Source: Rhodococcus sp. IEGM 1409
GTDB taxonomy: Bacteria > Actinomycetota > Actinomycetes > Mycobacteriales > Mycobacteriaceae
Assembly (NCBI RefSeq): GCF_030056735.1
Contig: NZ_JASHKN010000001.1
Location: 558,001 to 622,000 of the forward strand
Length of the DNA stretch: 64,000 nt
Direction of reading: 5' to 3'
The notes beneath the pieces are model-generated. The model saw only the letters and a list, made by a program, of their open reading frames with translations. It was not told the origin of the DNA and ran no database searches. Positions 16,536 to 25,530 of the stretch are shown in pieces; within the stretch, counting starts at the first letter, position 1, and every line of letters starts with the position of its first letter. Position numbers and translations under genes: made by a program.

Positions 16536-17753
16536 TCACGACCCGCAGGTATTCGGCGCCGGCACACCTGCAAATCGATCCTTGACCCACGCAACAGCTC
16601 CCGGCACAGCGGCGCCGTCCGCGTGACCTTCGCCCGCCCGCGCCTGGAACTCGATGACGTCACCGTCGGCGCAGGCACGTTCGACTGCCGCCTCGGTCCA
16701 TTCCGGACGAATGAGGTTGTCATTTGTGCCGACGACGACGTACATGGGACCGCTCGCCCGTTGACGTGGGAGAGCAACGTCGCTGAGCCACGCGTGAATT
16801 CGATCCGCGTCCTCGGCGGTAGCGGGCCGGGTGTCGGCCGGCGTGACCTTTCCGACAAGACCCAACTTCTCGGTCGCGCGAGAAGTCAGGCACGAGGTGA
16901 GTAGTTCGTAGTTCTGCTCGAATGCTCCGCGCACGTAGTCGGTTCGTTCGAGGTCGGGATGGGTGAGGGAGAGTCCTTCGAGCACGTACGGGAGCAGCAG
17001 TTGCTGAGGGAGAGACAGATTCACCTCGGAATCACTCGAGATGATCGGTGAGATGTCCGCTGCCGGGGACAGGTTTGCCGCACCCACGAATTCGAGGCCG
17101 TCACCGTACGTGTCGGCTTCCTCGGCTGCTGCCCAGGAGGCCTGCCCGCCTTGGGAAAGCCCCAGAGTTGCCCACCGAGTCGAGGTGTCCGGAACTACAT
17201 TGCGCGCCGCTCGAACCGCGTCGATGACGTTGAACGCCGCGGTGTCGGGTTGCAGGTAAGGATGCGGATCCGGAGTGCCGAGGCCCTCGAAGTCGGAGAC
17301 AGCGACAACGTATCCCGAGTCGAGGAACGGCGCGACCAGACCGATCGTGCCGAAGAGAGTCGGCGACGTCGACGGCGCACAGTCGTCCGAAATACCCGTC
17401 GTGCCATGGCCGATGGAGACGATCGGCCAGCCACCCTCCGGCGGAGTTCCAGCCGGCGTGAACACCGTTCCCGATACCTGAGTCTCCCGGCCGTCGATGC
17501 CGGAGGTGGAGCCGTACAGGATCTTGACCGCACTCGCTCCGGACGCCGCCACTTCCGCTGTGCTGGTAAAAGGTTGACTGTCGAACACGACGCCGCGTTG
17601 AGCGCTGCTCTCGACCGGCGGGTTGGTGGAGGTCTCGGTGTCGGTGACAGAAATGTCAGGCGACGCATCCGATCCGCAGGCGACGCTCACGAGAAGTGCG
17701 CTCGCCACCAATACTCCCCAGCCTGCGCGAACTCTCGAACTCCGAACCGTCAT
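16536..17753 (-). CDS. secretory lipase family (LIP) exported hydrolase
   Basis: The 405-residue protein begins with a hydrophobic export signal and a Cys in VSVACGS, a loose lipobox, so it is secreted or membrane-tethered. The alpha/beta-hydrolase nucleophile elbow is GLSQGG (GxSxG), preceded by the oxyanion region IGHGTTG. A later VVGTNDNLIRPE supplies the acid, and GEGHADG the catalytic His. This matches the actinobacterial secretory lipases related to Candida LIP enzymes, which split triglycerides or other esters. It lies 15 bases after the antiporter gene and 4 bases before the YjbR gene on the same strand. Fatty or short-chain acids released by it could feed the downstream symporters; this is inference. 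Confidence 0.82.
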   Translation of the reverse strand: MTVRSSRVRAGWGVLVASALLVSVACGSDASPDISVTDTETSTNPPVESSAQRGVVFDSQPFTSTAEVAASGASAVKILYGSTSGIDGRETQVSGTVFTPAGTPPEGGWPIVSIGHGTTGISDDCAPSTSPTLFGTIGLVAPFLDSGYVVAVSDFEGLGTPDPHPYLQPDTAAFNVIDAVRAARNVVPDTSTRWATLGLSQGGQASWAAAEEADTYGDGLEFVGAANLSPAADISPIISSDSEVNLSLPQQLLLPYVLEGLSLTHPDLERTDYVRGAFEQNYELLTSCLTSRATEKLGLVGKVTPADTRPATAEDADRIHAWLSDVALPRQRASGPMYVVVGTNDNLIRPEWTEAAVERACADGDVIEFQARAGEGHADGAAVPGAVAWVKDRFAGVPAPNTCGS

Positions 17754-17768
17754 ACGCAGTGTTCCCCT

Positions 17769-19412
17769 CTATTTGCCCGCGCTGCCTGCTCGGCGACGCC
17801 TGACACGTTCCTCGGCTGCGGCCTCTTCGATGTCGAGTCCTTCCAATACGGTACGCAATACCTCGTCGTCGAGATCGCCGTCGTCACGTGCGGCGATCAA
17901 GGCAACTCGCTGCGAGCGCAGCGACTGATGCCGGAACTTGTCGAACAACGCTCCCGCGTTCCACAGGGCAGCCTCGCGATCGGCGTCTTCGTCGACCTCC
18001 TGGAGTTGAAGCCTCGCCTGCATCGAACGCCGCACACGTTCGACGATTGCCTGCAGTTCCTTTCCGTCGATCCCCGGCGGAGGGTGCGCCGCAGCGTCGG
18101 CCAGCGCTTTCTCACCGGCCTTCCGAGAAATGTTGCGTGCCAACTCCATTTGTTCCTGCGTGCGCAACTGCTCGTAGGGATCCGCGACGTCGAGGCGACG
18201 AATCATGAACGGCAGAGTCGATCCCTGAATCAGCAGGGTCCCGACCGCGACGATGAACGCGATCGCCTGAATGACGCCGCGTCCAGGGAACGGATCGCCG
18301 GACGAGAGCGCGAACGGAATACCGCCGGCGGCAGCAAGAGTGACGACGCCGCGCATCCCCGCCCACGAGACCACCAGATTCTGTTTCCAGGTCAGTTGAT
18401 TCTCGCGATCGCGACGTAGGGTTACACCGAATCGGACACGCGAGTAACTCAGGAACAGCCACAGTGGTCGAATCACGATGACCACGGCCAGGACTGCGAG
18501 ACCGTATGCGAACACGTGAAGCACCGGAAGCCCGTCGGCGACAACATCGTCGATCACGAAGCTCAGTTGTAGACCCATGTACGCAAAGACGAACATCTCG
18601 AGGAGAGTGTCCAGGCTCGACCACACCGACCGTTCCTGCAGTCTCGTCATGATCGACGCATCCGTCGAATAGTGCCCGATCACCAGACCGGCTACCACGA
18701 CGGCCAGAACACCTGACGCGTGCAGTTCTTCAGCGGCCAGGTACGCGGCGAAGGGAAGCACCAGCCCCAATCCGGTTTCGAGTGGAGAGTCGTACATGCG
18801 GGCACGAACGAACTTGACGACAAACGCGAGCACCAAGCCGACGACGACGCCGCCGATCACTTCATACGCGAAGAACAGCAGGGGCGAATCTGTGGCAATT
18901 CGGGTTCCGGTCACTGCTGCGACGGCGACGGTGAAGAGCGTCAGCGCGGTGGCGTCGTTCACAAGCCCTTCGCCCGTCAGGATGGCGATGACCCGTTTCG
19001 GGAGCCCGAGTTTCTGACCGACCGCCACCGCGCTGACGGCGTCGGTCGGCGCGATCACGGCCCCGAGCACGAGTGCGGCGCCGATCGTGAACTCGGGCAC
19101 CATCCATTCGGCGAAGAAGGCAACCACGAACGCCGTCACCAACACCATTCCGACGCCGAGGCGCAGGATCGGTGCGAGGTTGCGTTTGAAGGTCGCCACC
19201 GAAAATTTGAGAGCGGCCGAGTAGAGAAGCGGCGGCAGGACCACACCGAGAATGACGTGGGGGTCGAGTTCGGGCCGCGGCATACCGGGTATGAAGGATG
19301 CGACCGAACCTACCGTCACCAAAACCAGCGGGGCCTGCAGGTTTCGTCGATTGGACAGCCCGGTGACTGCGATGGCGGCAATGACGACCAGCAGAATCCA
19401 GGTGAAGTTCAC
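17769..19412 (-). CDS. Na+/H+ antiporter, CPA1 (NhaP) family
   Basis: The 547-residue protein has about 12 transmembrane helices followed by a cytoplasmic tail of some 130 residues rich in charged residues (about 415-547). The ion-binding helix shows the paired motif of CPA1 carriers in GAVIAPTDAVSA and GEGLVNDATALTLF. It should exchange Na+ or K+ for H+ at the plasma membrane. The C-terminal tail (helical, ending RRRAGSAGK) is a likely regulatory segment. Being upstream of, and only 15 bases from, the lipase gene, it heads a run of seven closely packed minus-strand genes. Confidence 0.88.
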   Translation of the reverse strand: MNFTWILLVVIAAIAVTGLSNRRNLQAPLVLVTVGSVASFIPGMPRPELDPHVILGVVLPPLLYSAALKFSVATFKRNLAPILRLGVGMVLVTAFVVAFFAEWMVPEFTIGAALVLGAVIAPTDAVSAVAVGQKLGLPKRVIAILTGEGLVNDATALTLFTVAVAAVTGTRIATDSPLLFFAYEVIGGVVVGLVLAFVVKFVRARMYDSPLETGLGLVLPFAAYLAAEELHASGVLAVVVAGLVIGHYSTDASIMTRLQERSVWSSLDTLLEMFVFAYMGLQLSFVIDDVVADGLPVLHVFAYGLAVLAVVIVIRPLWLFLSYSRVRFGVTLRRDRENQLTWKQNLVVSWAGMRGVVTLAAAGGIPFALSSGDPFPGRGVIQAIAFIVAVGTLLIQGSTLPFMIRRLDVADPYEQLRTQEQMELARNISRKAGEKALADAAAHPPPGIDGKELQAIVERVRRSMQARLQLQEVDEDADREAALWNAGALFDKFRHQSLRSQRVALIAARDDGDLDDEVLRTVLEGLDIEEAAAEERVRRRRAGSAGK

Positions 19413-19463
19413 GCGTTCATTCTGCCCGCCGACCCTGCGAGTTCACCCAGCGGACGCACAGAA

Positions 19464-19488
19464 GCCCGCAACCTTTTCGGTTACGGGC
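19464..19488. terminator. hairpin between antitoxin and antiporter genes
   Basis: Ten-base arms with one mismatch (GCCCGCAACC and GGTTACGGGC) enclose a TTTTC loop. There is no T tract after it on either strand. It may end transcription from the antitoxin gene or lie in the 5' region of the antiporter gene. Confidence 0.4.
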
Positions 19489-19498
19489 TCCTGAGAAA

Positions 19499-19562
19499 CA
19501 GTGTTACCGAAAAACAGTGTTACCGAAAAGCAGCGTTACCGAATAACAGTGTTTCCGAATCC
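19499..19562. repeat. four tandem 16-base repeats
   Basis: The 12-base core CAGTGTTACCGA starts at 19499, 19515, 19531 (one change) and 19547 (one change), exactly 16 bases apart, joined by A-rich linkers. The array lies immediately past the stop of the MT0933-type antitoxin gene and 87 bases upstream of the antiporter gene. Phase-locked copies on the same face of the helix could bind a protein, or may just be a slipped duplication. Confidence 0.8.
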
Positions 19563-19566
19563 GAAG

Positions 19567-19758
19567 TCACTGCTTTTCGGGAACAGCCTTCTTGGCGGCC
19601 TCGGCTGCCTTGTCGATCTGATCGCCGTACTTGTTGCCGGTCTTGTCGTCGGCGATGTCGGCGACCTTGTCGATCGCGTCGTGAACCTTGTCGGAGTTCT
19701 CCGCTGCGAGCTCCTGGCCCTTTTCGACCAATCCCTTGACGTTGTCCAAGAAACCCAT
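19567..19758 (-). CDS. MT0933-family antitoxin (Rv0909-like)
   Basis: The 63-residue protein is small, highly charged and helical: it opens MGFLDNVKGLVEKGQ and ends with a Lys/Ala/Glu-rich helix PEKQ, with the KYGDQIDKAAEA segment typical of the MT0933/Rv0909 antitoxin family. In M. tuberculosis the next gene is the toxin Rv0910; here that homologue lies about 10 kb away at 9294-9725. A basic, amphipathic protein of this type could also be a stress protein like CsbD. No gene follows it closely; the next elements are the 16-base repeats. Confidence 0.78.
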   Translation of the reverse strand: MGFLDNVKGLVEKGQELAAENSDKVHDAIDKVADIADDKTGNKYGDQIDKAAEAAKKAVPEKQ

Positions 19759-19914
19759 GTCCGTGTCCTCTCCCGGTGCTGACGCACATCCTTCGGCGGA
19801 ATCGTTCCTCCGCGCCCTTCGATTCTCACAGGCCGACGGCCTCTGCGCCAGAAAGCAGGTCCGTGCTCACGAGCCGCGCGCTACTCGAGGTAGCGTTAAC
19901 CCGCGAATAGCTGA

Positions 19915-21081
19915 TTGACCTCCCATCGACATCGACAGGTGCCCGGTTTGAATGCAGGACTGCGCGGGACGGGGAGCGACCCCCACCCGACGCGTGAACT
20001 GCTGTCTCGGTGGTGGTCAGACCACACTGATTTCACTTGGCTCCCCCGGTTCCTCGACGCCCGCGGGCTGACCGTTCCCGGACGCAAGTTGGTCGCCGTG
20101 TGGTGTTTCCTCTTCGCCCTGATCGCGACGACCATGCAATTGAGCCGTTTCGGTTCCGACACGGCCCTTGCACGATCGGTCCTCGCTGTCGGAACGATCA
20201 GCGGGATCTACGCGGGTTGCTGTTGGGCACGAAACGAATCGTGGCCCACCTGGCAACAATCAGTGGCCTTCGTCATCTGGGCCGACCTGTGGCTCGCCGT
20301 CACTCTTTTCTTCGCCATACGCACCGCTTTCGTCGGAACCATCGGCTGCATCCTGTTCATCACGATCGGTTTCTACGCGGCGATAGTTCACAGCCCACGC
20401 GTTGCCATCACCCACATCGGCTGGGCTCTTGCTGTCTGTACGACGCTGGCCGCCATGGCAATGTCCGAACCGGTCAACGACAACTGGGCGGTCGTGAACC
20501 TCTATCTGATGGTTGCCGGCGTGGTGTTCTCCACCGCCTGGATTCTGCAGATCGTCTGGCTGCGTCTGACCGACGACGCACGCAATGCACACCGGGACTA
20601 CCTCACCGCGACGCTCAATCGCCGCGGACTCCAGGACGAGGCCCAGCATCTGCTTCGCAGCGACCGAACGCAGGCGCTGATCGCGCTGCTCATCGACGTC
20701 GACTCGTTCAAAATCCTCAACGACACGCACGGGCACGTCGCGGGCGACGACGCGTTGACCGCCGTCGCCGACCGCCTCATCGCTGCCGCCGGACCCGAAG
20801 CGGTGGTGGCGCGAATCGGCGGGGACGAATTCGTCGTCCTGCGCGGAGTCGATCGAGGAGAAATCGAACAGGTCGCCACCGAGATACATTCGGCGGTCTC
20901 GTCCGACTCCGACCCCTATCCCGTATCCGCCAGTACCGGCGTCAGCGTCTACCTCTGTCCCGAGACGGACTTACCCGATCGAGCTGTCAACGAACTGATC
21001 GAGCATGCAGACAATGCGATGTACCGGGCCAAGAAGCGCGGCGGCGATCGCATTGCCTGGGTGCAGATGTTCAGGCGATGA
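19915..21081 (+). CDS. membrane diguanylate cyclase (GGDEF)
   Basis: The protein has six predicted transmembrane helices in the first 210 residues, forming a sensory module, and a C-terminal GGDEF domain with the intact catalytic motif GGDEF (in ARIGGDEFVVL), substrate motif DSFKILNDTHGH and the AMYRAKKRGGD end. It should make cyclic di-GMP from two GTP. No RxxD inhibitory site precedes the motif, so product feedback at that site is unlikely, and there is no EAL domain. The start is uncertain: TTG at 19915 or GTG at 19939; neither has a good ribosome binding site. It converges with ctpE, 6 bases from its stop. Confidence 0.88.
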   Translation: MTSHRHRQVPGLNAGLRGTGSDPHPTRELLSRWWSDHTDFTWLPRFLDARGLTVPGRKLVAVWCFLFALIATTMQLSRFGSDTALARSVLAVGTISGIYAGCCWARNESWPTWQQSVAFVIWADLWLAVTLFFAIRTAFVGTIGCILFITIGFYAAIVHSPRVAITHIGWALAVCTTLAAMAMSEPVNDNWAVVNLYLMVAGVVFSTAWILQIVWLRLTDDARNAHRDYLTATLNRRGLQDEAQHLLRSDRTQALIALLIDVDSFKILNDTHGHVAGDDALTAVADRLIAAAGPEAVVARIGGDEFVVLRGVDRGEIEQVATEIHSAVSSDSDPYPVSASTGVSVYLCPETDLPDRAVNELIEHADNAMYRAKKRGGDRIAWVQMFRR

Positions 21082-21087
21082 AACTAC

Positions 21088-23598
21088 TTACTCGCTGTGC
21101 GCGTGGTGATGCTCGCCGGGTAGGTCGTCGGGCGTGGCGAACATCTTCCGCTTTTCCCCGTGAATACGTGCACTGATCCACCACGAGAGTTCCACCAGTA
21201 CAACGCCGATCGCGCCGAGGGTGATCGCGAGCGTCGTGGCAGCGACGTTGCTCGGATCCAGTTTGAAGAACTCTCGGGTGAACGGCAGAGCGAACAGAAT
21301 CAGATAGCCGGCCACCGATCCACCGATCAGAACGAGCTTCCACCAGACGTACGGCCTGGCCACGACGGCCAGAACCCACACGGCGATCATGATCAACGTG
21401 ATGAGCGCGCTGGTTCCGGCCTGGATCTTCTGGGTCTCCGTCTGGTCCGGACCTTGGTAGGCCAGCACGTAGGAGATGAACGTGGTGATGCCGATGATCA
21501 AACCTGACGGCAGCGCCAAGCGCATGACGCGGGAGACGAAACCGGTTCGCGCGCGCTCGTTGTTGGGGGCCAGAGACAGGATGAAGGCCGGGATACCGAT
21601 CGTGAACCACGCTGCGATCGTGACGTGGCGGGGCAGGAACGGGTACGGCAGCGGCTCGAAGTCGAAGACCTGAGACAAGACGCCGGTGATGCCGATCAGG
21701 AACGCAAGCACCACCGAGTAGACGGTCTTGGTCAGGAACAGATTCGACACACGCTCGATGTTGCCGATCACTCGGCGGCCTTCCGCGACGACGTACGGAA
21801 GCGTCGCGAACTTGTTGTCCAGCAACACGATCTGGGCCACGGCTCGGGTAGCCGGGCTACCCGAACCCATCGAGACTCCGATGTCGGCGTCCTTGAGTGC
21901 GAGGACGTCGTTGACGCCGTCACCGGTCATCGCGACGGTATGCCCGCGAGACTGCAAGGCAGCGACCATTTCCCGCTTCTGATCCGGTCGCACGCGCCCG
22001 AAGGTTGTTGCACCGTCGAGCGTGTCCGCCAGTTTTTCCCGATCGCTGGGAAGATCCCGCGCGTCGATCGGACGGTCACCACCCTCGAGCCCGAGGGAAC
22101 CTGCAACGGCACCGACGGAAACCGCGTTGTCACCGGAGATGACCTTGACCGCGACCTTCTGGCTGGCGAAGTACTCCAACGTCTCCTGGGCGTCCGGACG
22201 CACCTTCTGCTCGAGGACGACCAGAGCTTCGGGGGTGACGGTGCCCGGCGCGTCGGCGTCGTCGACGGGAAGGTCGCTGCTGCCGAGCATGAGGACACGA
22301 AGTCCGCTCGAACCCACTTCTTCTGCCTTGCGGGCCATCTCCGAGTCCGGATCGAGCAGCACGTCCGGGGCACCGAGCACCCAGTTGCCGTTACTGCCGT
22401 ACGACTGGCCACTCCACTTCTTCGCCGAGGAGAACGGCGCGACAGCGGTGGCTTCGCCCCAGCCGGAATCGTCGGAGAGAGACTCGCGAATCGCCAAGAC
22501 ACTCGCGTTGGGGCGAGGATCGGACGCGGCCATCGCGCTCAACGCGGACTTGACTGCAGACTCCCCCGAACCGCTCGGTGCGACGTCGACCTCGGACAGC
22601 CGCATACCGTTCTCGGTCAGCGTTCCGGTCTTGTCCGCGCACACCACGTCGACACGGGCCAAGCCTTCGATCGCCGGCAACTCCTGAACGAGGCACTGGC
22701 GCTTGCCCAATCGGATGACACCGACCGCAAATGCAATGGACGTCATGAGCACAAGGCCTTCGGGAACCATCGGAACCAGCGCTGCCACCATGCCGTTGAG
22801 GGCAGGTCGGATCGGCAGGCCGATGGTGAAGAGCTGATTGAAGATGATCAGCGCTCCCGCCGGAATCATCAGATAGGTGATGAATTTCAGGATCTTGTCG
22901 ATACCGCTGCGCAGTTCCGAGTGCACGAGGGTGAACTTGCTCGCCTCGTCAGCCAGCTTGGCCGCGTATGCATCTCCACCGACCTTGGTGGCGCGGTACG
23001 CACCGCTGCCGGCGGCAACAAAACTGCCCGACAGCACTTGCTGACCGCTCGCCTTGTGAACCGGATCAGCTTCACCGGTGAGCAGCGATTCGTCGACCTC
23101 GAGGGCGGCAGAACTGACCACCTCACCGTCAACGACTATCTGGTCACCGGATCCGAGTTCGATAATGTCATCGAGCACAACATCTTTGGGCGCCATTGCC
23201 ACGGCGACACCGTCACGCCTGACCATGGGCTTGGCCTGACTCACGATGGCCAGCGCGTCGAGCGTGCGCTTCGCGCGGATCTCCTGAATGATGCCGATGC
23301 CGCTGTTCGCGATGATCAACAGTCCGAACATGCCGTCGATGATGGAGCCCGTCGCGAGCACGATCACCAACAACACGGTCAGGATCGCGTTGATGCGCGT
23401 GAAGACGTTGCCGCGAATGATGTCCTTGACCGAGCGGGACGCCCGGTCCGGAACATCGTTGGTTTGTCCCGACGCGATGCGGGCCGCAACCTGATCGGCG
23501 GTCAGACCGCGGGCGACGTCGACGTCGTCCGGCAATCGCTCAGGGGCAACCGCCACTGCTGTCTCTTCTGAACTGGTGTGCTCGTGAGCCATGGTCAA
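21088..23598 (-). CDS. ctpE: cation-translocating P-type ATPase, CtpE-like
   Basis: The 836-residue protein has the P-type ATPase plan: actuator loop with LTGEAD in place of TGES, phosphorylation motif [10 protein letters not shown], hinge motif [17 protein letters not shown], and ten transmembrane helices with MVPEGLVLM in the fourth (conserved P-E in the ion site). Length and context match CtpE of mycobacteria, which in M. smegmatis supports Ca2+ uptake; I infer the same here. The C-terminus ends in a His-rich stretch (EHHHAHSE), and the N-terminus also has HEH. The metallo-hydrolase and EchA6 genes that adjoin ctpE in mycobacteria lie just upstream. Confidence 0.85.
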   Translation of the reverse strand: MTMAHEHTSSEETAVAVAPERLPDDVDVARGLTADQVAARIASGQTNDVPDRASRSVKDIIRGNVFTRINAILTVLLVIVLATGSIIDGMFGLLIIANSGIGIIQEIRAKRTLDALAIVSQAKPMVRRDGVAVAMAPKDVVLDDIIELGSGDQIVVDGEVVSSAALEVDESLLTGEADPVHKASGQQVLSGSFVAAGSGAYRATKVGGDAYAAKLADEASKFTLVHSELRSGIDKILKFITYLMIPAGALIIFNQLFTIGLPIRPALNGMVAALVPMVPEGLVLMTSIAFAVGVIRLGKRQCLVQELPAIEGLARVDVVCADKTGTLTENGMRLSEVDVAPSGSGESAVKSALSAMAASDPRPNASVLAIRESLSDDSGWGEATAVAPFSSAKKWSGQSYGSNGNWVLGAPDVLLDPDSEMARKAEEVGSSGLRVLMLGSSDLPVDDADAPGTVTPEALVVLEQKVRPDAQETLEYFASQKVAVKVISGDNAVSVGAVAGSLGLEGGDRPIDARDLPSDREKLADTLDGATTFGRVRPDQKREMVAALQSRGHTVAMTGDGVNDVLALKDADIGVSMGSGSPATRAVAQIVLLDNKFATLPYVVAEGRRVIGNIERVSNLFLTKTVYSVVLAFLIGITGVLSQVFDFEPLPYPFLPRHVTIAAWFTIGIPAFILSLAPNNERARTGFVSRVMRLALPSGLIIGITTFISYVLAYQGPDQTETQKIQAGTSALITLIMIAVWVLAVVARPYVWWKLVLIGGSVAGYLILFALPFTREFFKLDPSNVAATTLAITLGAIGVVLVELSWWISARIHGEKRKMFATPDDLPGEHHHAHSE

Positions 23599-23729
23599 AG
23601 ATTACGCACCCGGAGCAACTAGTCAGGGCCGGACTCGTGTGGCAATGACTGCTATACGAAGATCACACCCGTGCGCCGCGGTTCTGCGATGCTGGTCGGC
23701 ACGAGCAGAGAAGACCAGCGAGGAACGGT

Positions 23730-24317
23730 ATGAAATACGTCTACAAAGGTCTCGACGAGGCGCTTCGGTGCGAACGGCCCGTCGACCTGCCGATTTCTCT
23801 CGACCTCCATCGGACCGACGACTTGGTTCTCTGGTTGTCGGCAGTGCGGGTCTACTCGTTCGGGATGATGTTCGCGATTGATGCCCGCTACAAAGATCCG
23901 GCACTCTCGTTGAGCCTCGGCTCTTTCGACGGGCGTCCCACGTTCACACATTTCAGCGCACCGCTACTCCTCGGTCTCGGTTTCGCCGACGGAACATCGG
24001 TGACCACCGCGCGGAAAACGCGGGGCCTTCTGCTGGAGTTGCGCTCGGCCGAAAGCCGCTCGGGCTCAGTGCGGGGTGAATACCTGCTGGCTCCGACACC
24101 TCCTGCCGGGCCGATCGAAGTCGCGACAGCATGGCCACAGCTGGGAATGGACGAGAAGGTCGTCACCCTCGACGGAGAATTCATCGCCTCCGCGTCCGAA
24201 AGTGTCACGCAACTTTGGGAACCGAAACGACAACCCAAACCCGACCTCACCAGTGAACAAGTGACGCACCAACCGCAATATCAACGTGGGGGTTGGTTCG
24301 GAATCCGACTGGATTGA
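23730..24317 (+). CDS. uncharacterised protein, 195 residues
   Basis: I do not recognise this protein. It is soluble, with no signal or membrane helix, predicted to be mostly beta strand, with segments such as LVLWLSAVRVYSFGMMFAID and a Pro/Gln-rich end. The codon pattern is like its neighbours, and a GAGGAACGGT ribosome binding site precedes the ATG, which supports a real gene. It is divergent from ctpE and converges with the metallo-hydrolase gene. Nothing around it suggests a specific function. Confidence 0.7.
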   Translation: MKYVYKGLDEALRCERPVDLPISLDLHRTDDLVLWLSAVRVYSFGMMFAIDARYKDPALSLSLGSFDGRPTFTHFSAPLLLGLGFADGTSVTTARKTRGLLLELRSAESRSGSVRGEYLLAPTPPAGPIEVATAWPQLGMDEKVVTLDGEFIASASESVTQLWEPKRQPKPDLTSEQVTHQPQYQRGGWFGIRLD

Positions 24318-24352
24318 GGAAGACCAGGGCGGCTTTTGAGCAACTGCCTCGG

Positions 24353-25468
24353 TCATCCCAGCGGTATCCACCACTTCGACGGAGGTGTGGGCGACAACGC
24401 GTCGATCCTGCCGCCCGGCATCGGAACCGACACGGTCGTGCCTGCCTCTGCGGCCGCCTCGTCGAGGCGAATGATCGGCTCCGACCACGAGTGAAACGCG
24501 AGGTTGAAGGTCGCCCAGTGGATCGGGACGAATACACCGCGCGCCCCGTCGCCCTTGTTGAGGTCGATGTGCGTCTGCACCGCCTCTTCCGGATTCATGT
24601 GAATGTCCGGCCACCGCACGTCGTACGCGCCGACGGGGAGAAGCGTCAGATCGAACGGTCCGTACGTTTCACCCAACTGCTCGAATCGGGACGTGTATCC
24701 GCTGTCACCGCCGAAGAACACCCGGTGCTTCGGACCGGCGAACACCCACGACGCCCACTGGGTCGTGTTCCGGACGAGGCCGCGACCGGAGAAGTGACGA
24801 GCCTCGGTGCACGTGAGAACCAGGTCGTCGATTTTCGTCGACTCGTCCCAGTCCAATTCCACGATCCGGTTCTCGGGCACCTTCCAGTGCCGCAAGTGAG
24901 CACCGATACCGATCGGCACGACAAACGGAGCCGTCTGTGTACGAGTCAGAGTCTTGACCGTCGCCATGTCGAGATGGTCGTAATGATCGTGGGAGACGAC
25001 TATCGCATCTACTGCCGGAAGATCAGCCAGGGCAACCGGAGCGGGATGCATTCGTGCGGGACCCACTGTGGCCGAGGGTGATACGCGTTCGCTCCACACC
25101 GGATCGGCGAGAACACGGTAACCGTCGACCTCGACGAGAACGCTCGAATGGCCGTACCACGTCACCGCCGCGTCGCCCGCTACCGCCGGTGCCAGCGGAG
25201 TGGCCAACGGAATCGGCTGACGCGGCCGACCCGTCGACCCTCGCGTAGCCATCGACTTGAACATCCCGGCATCGGTGCCCGGAACCAGTGTGCTGCTGGG
25301 CTCCGAATTGTGGAACTGCCGGTCCCGGTACCGCGGGGACATCGCCGCATACGGTTGCACCGTGTTCCGCGATGCCCCGATCTGTGTCGGGATTCCCCAT
25401 GCGGCTCGCGCCACCCATCCTGTTGCCGCGGCAACAGCAGCAACTCCGAGAAGCGTCGTCTTCTTCAT
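24353..25468 (-). CDS. MBL-fold metal-dependent hydrolase (Rv0906-like)
   Basis: The 371-residue protein has an N-terminal hydrophobic segment (about residues 5-25), indicating export or a membrane anchor, and a metallo-beta-lactamase fold with the zinc motif HDHYDHLD (HxHxDH), further ligand histidines near EARHFSGRG, GGDSGY, and IHWATFNLAF. It resembles the NAPE-PLD-like lipid hydrolases and, from memory of gene order, M. tuberculosis Rv0906. Likely substrates are lipids or phosphodiesters. It lies between echA6 and ctpE on the same strand, the same order as in mycobacteria. Confidence 0.82.
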   Translation of the reverse strand: MKKTTLLGVAAVAAATGWVARAAWGIPTQIGASRNTVQPYAAMSPRYRDRQFHNSEPSSTLVPGTDAGMFKSMATRGSTGRPRQPIPLATPLAPAVAGDAAVTWYGHSSVLVEVDGYRVLADPVWSERVSPSATVGPARMHPAPVALADLPAVDAIVVSHDHYDHLDMATVKTLTRTQTAPFVVPIGIGAHLRHWKVPENRIVELDWDESTKIDDLVLTCTEARHFSGRGLVRNTTQWASWVFAGPKHRVFFGGDSGYTSRFEQLGETYGPFDLTLLPVGAYDVRWPDIHMNPEEAVQTHIDLNKGDGARGVFVPIHWATFNLAFHSWSEPIIRLDEAAAEAGTTVSVPMPGGRIDALSPTPPSKWWIPLG

Positions 25469-25530
25469 TCAGACGAGCGTAGCCACTATCTGCCCCGCGC
25501 GCGTGGCGCCTGTTTACCCTGCAACTGGCT

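Noticed and set aside
19499..19562. CRISPR array
   Set aside because: Repeats of 16 bases in direct tandem with 4-base linkers have no spacers, and there are no cas genes in the window.
21625..23571. Long plus-strand open frame of about 650 codons
   Set aside because: It is antisense to ctpE, which has all P-type ATPase motifs; the antisense product is Arg/Asp/His-rich and unlike a protein.
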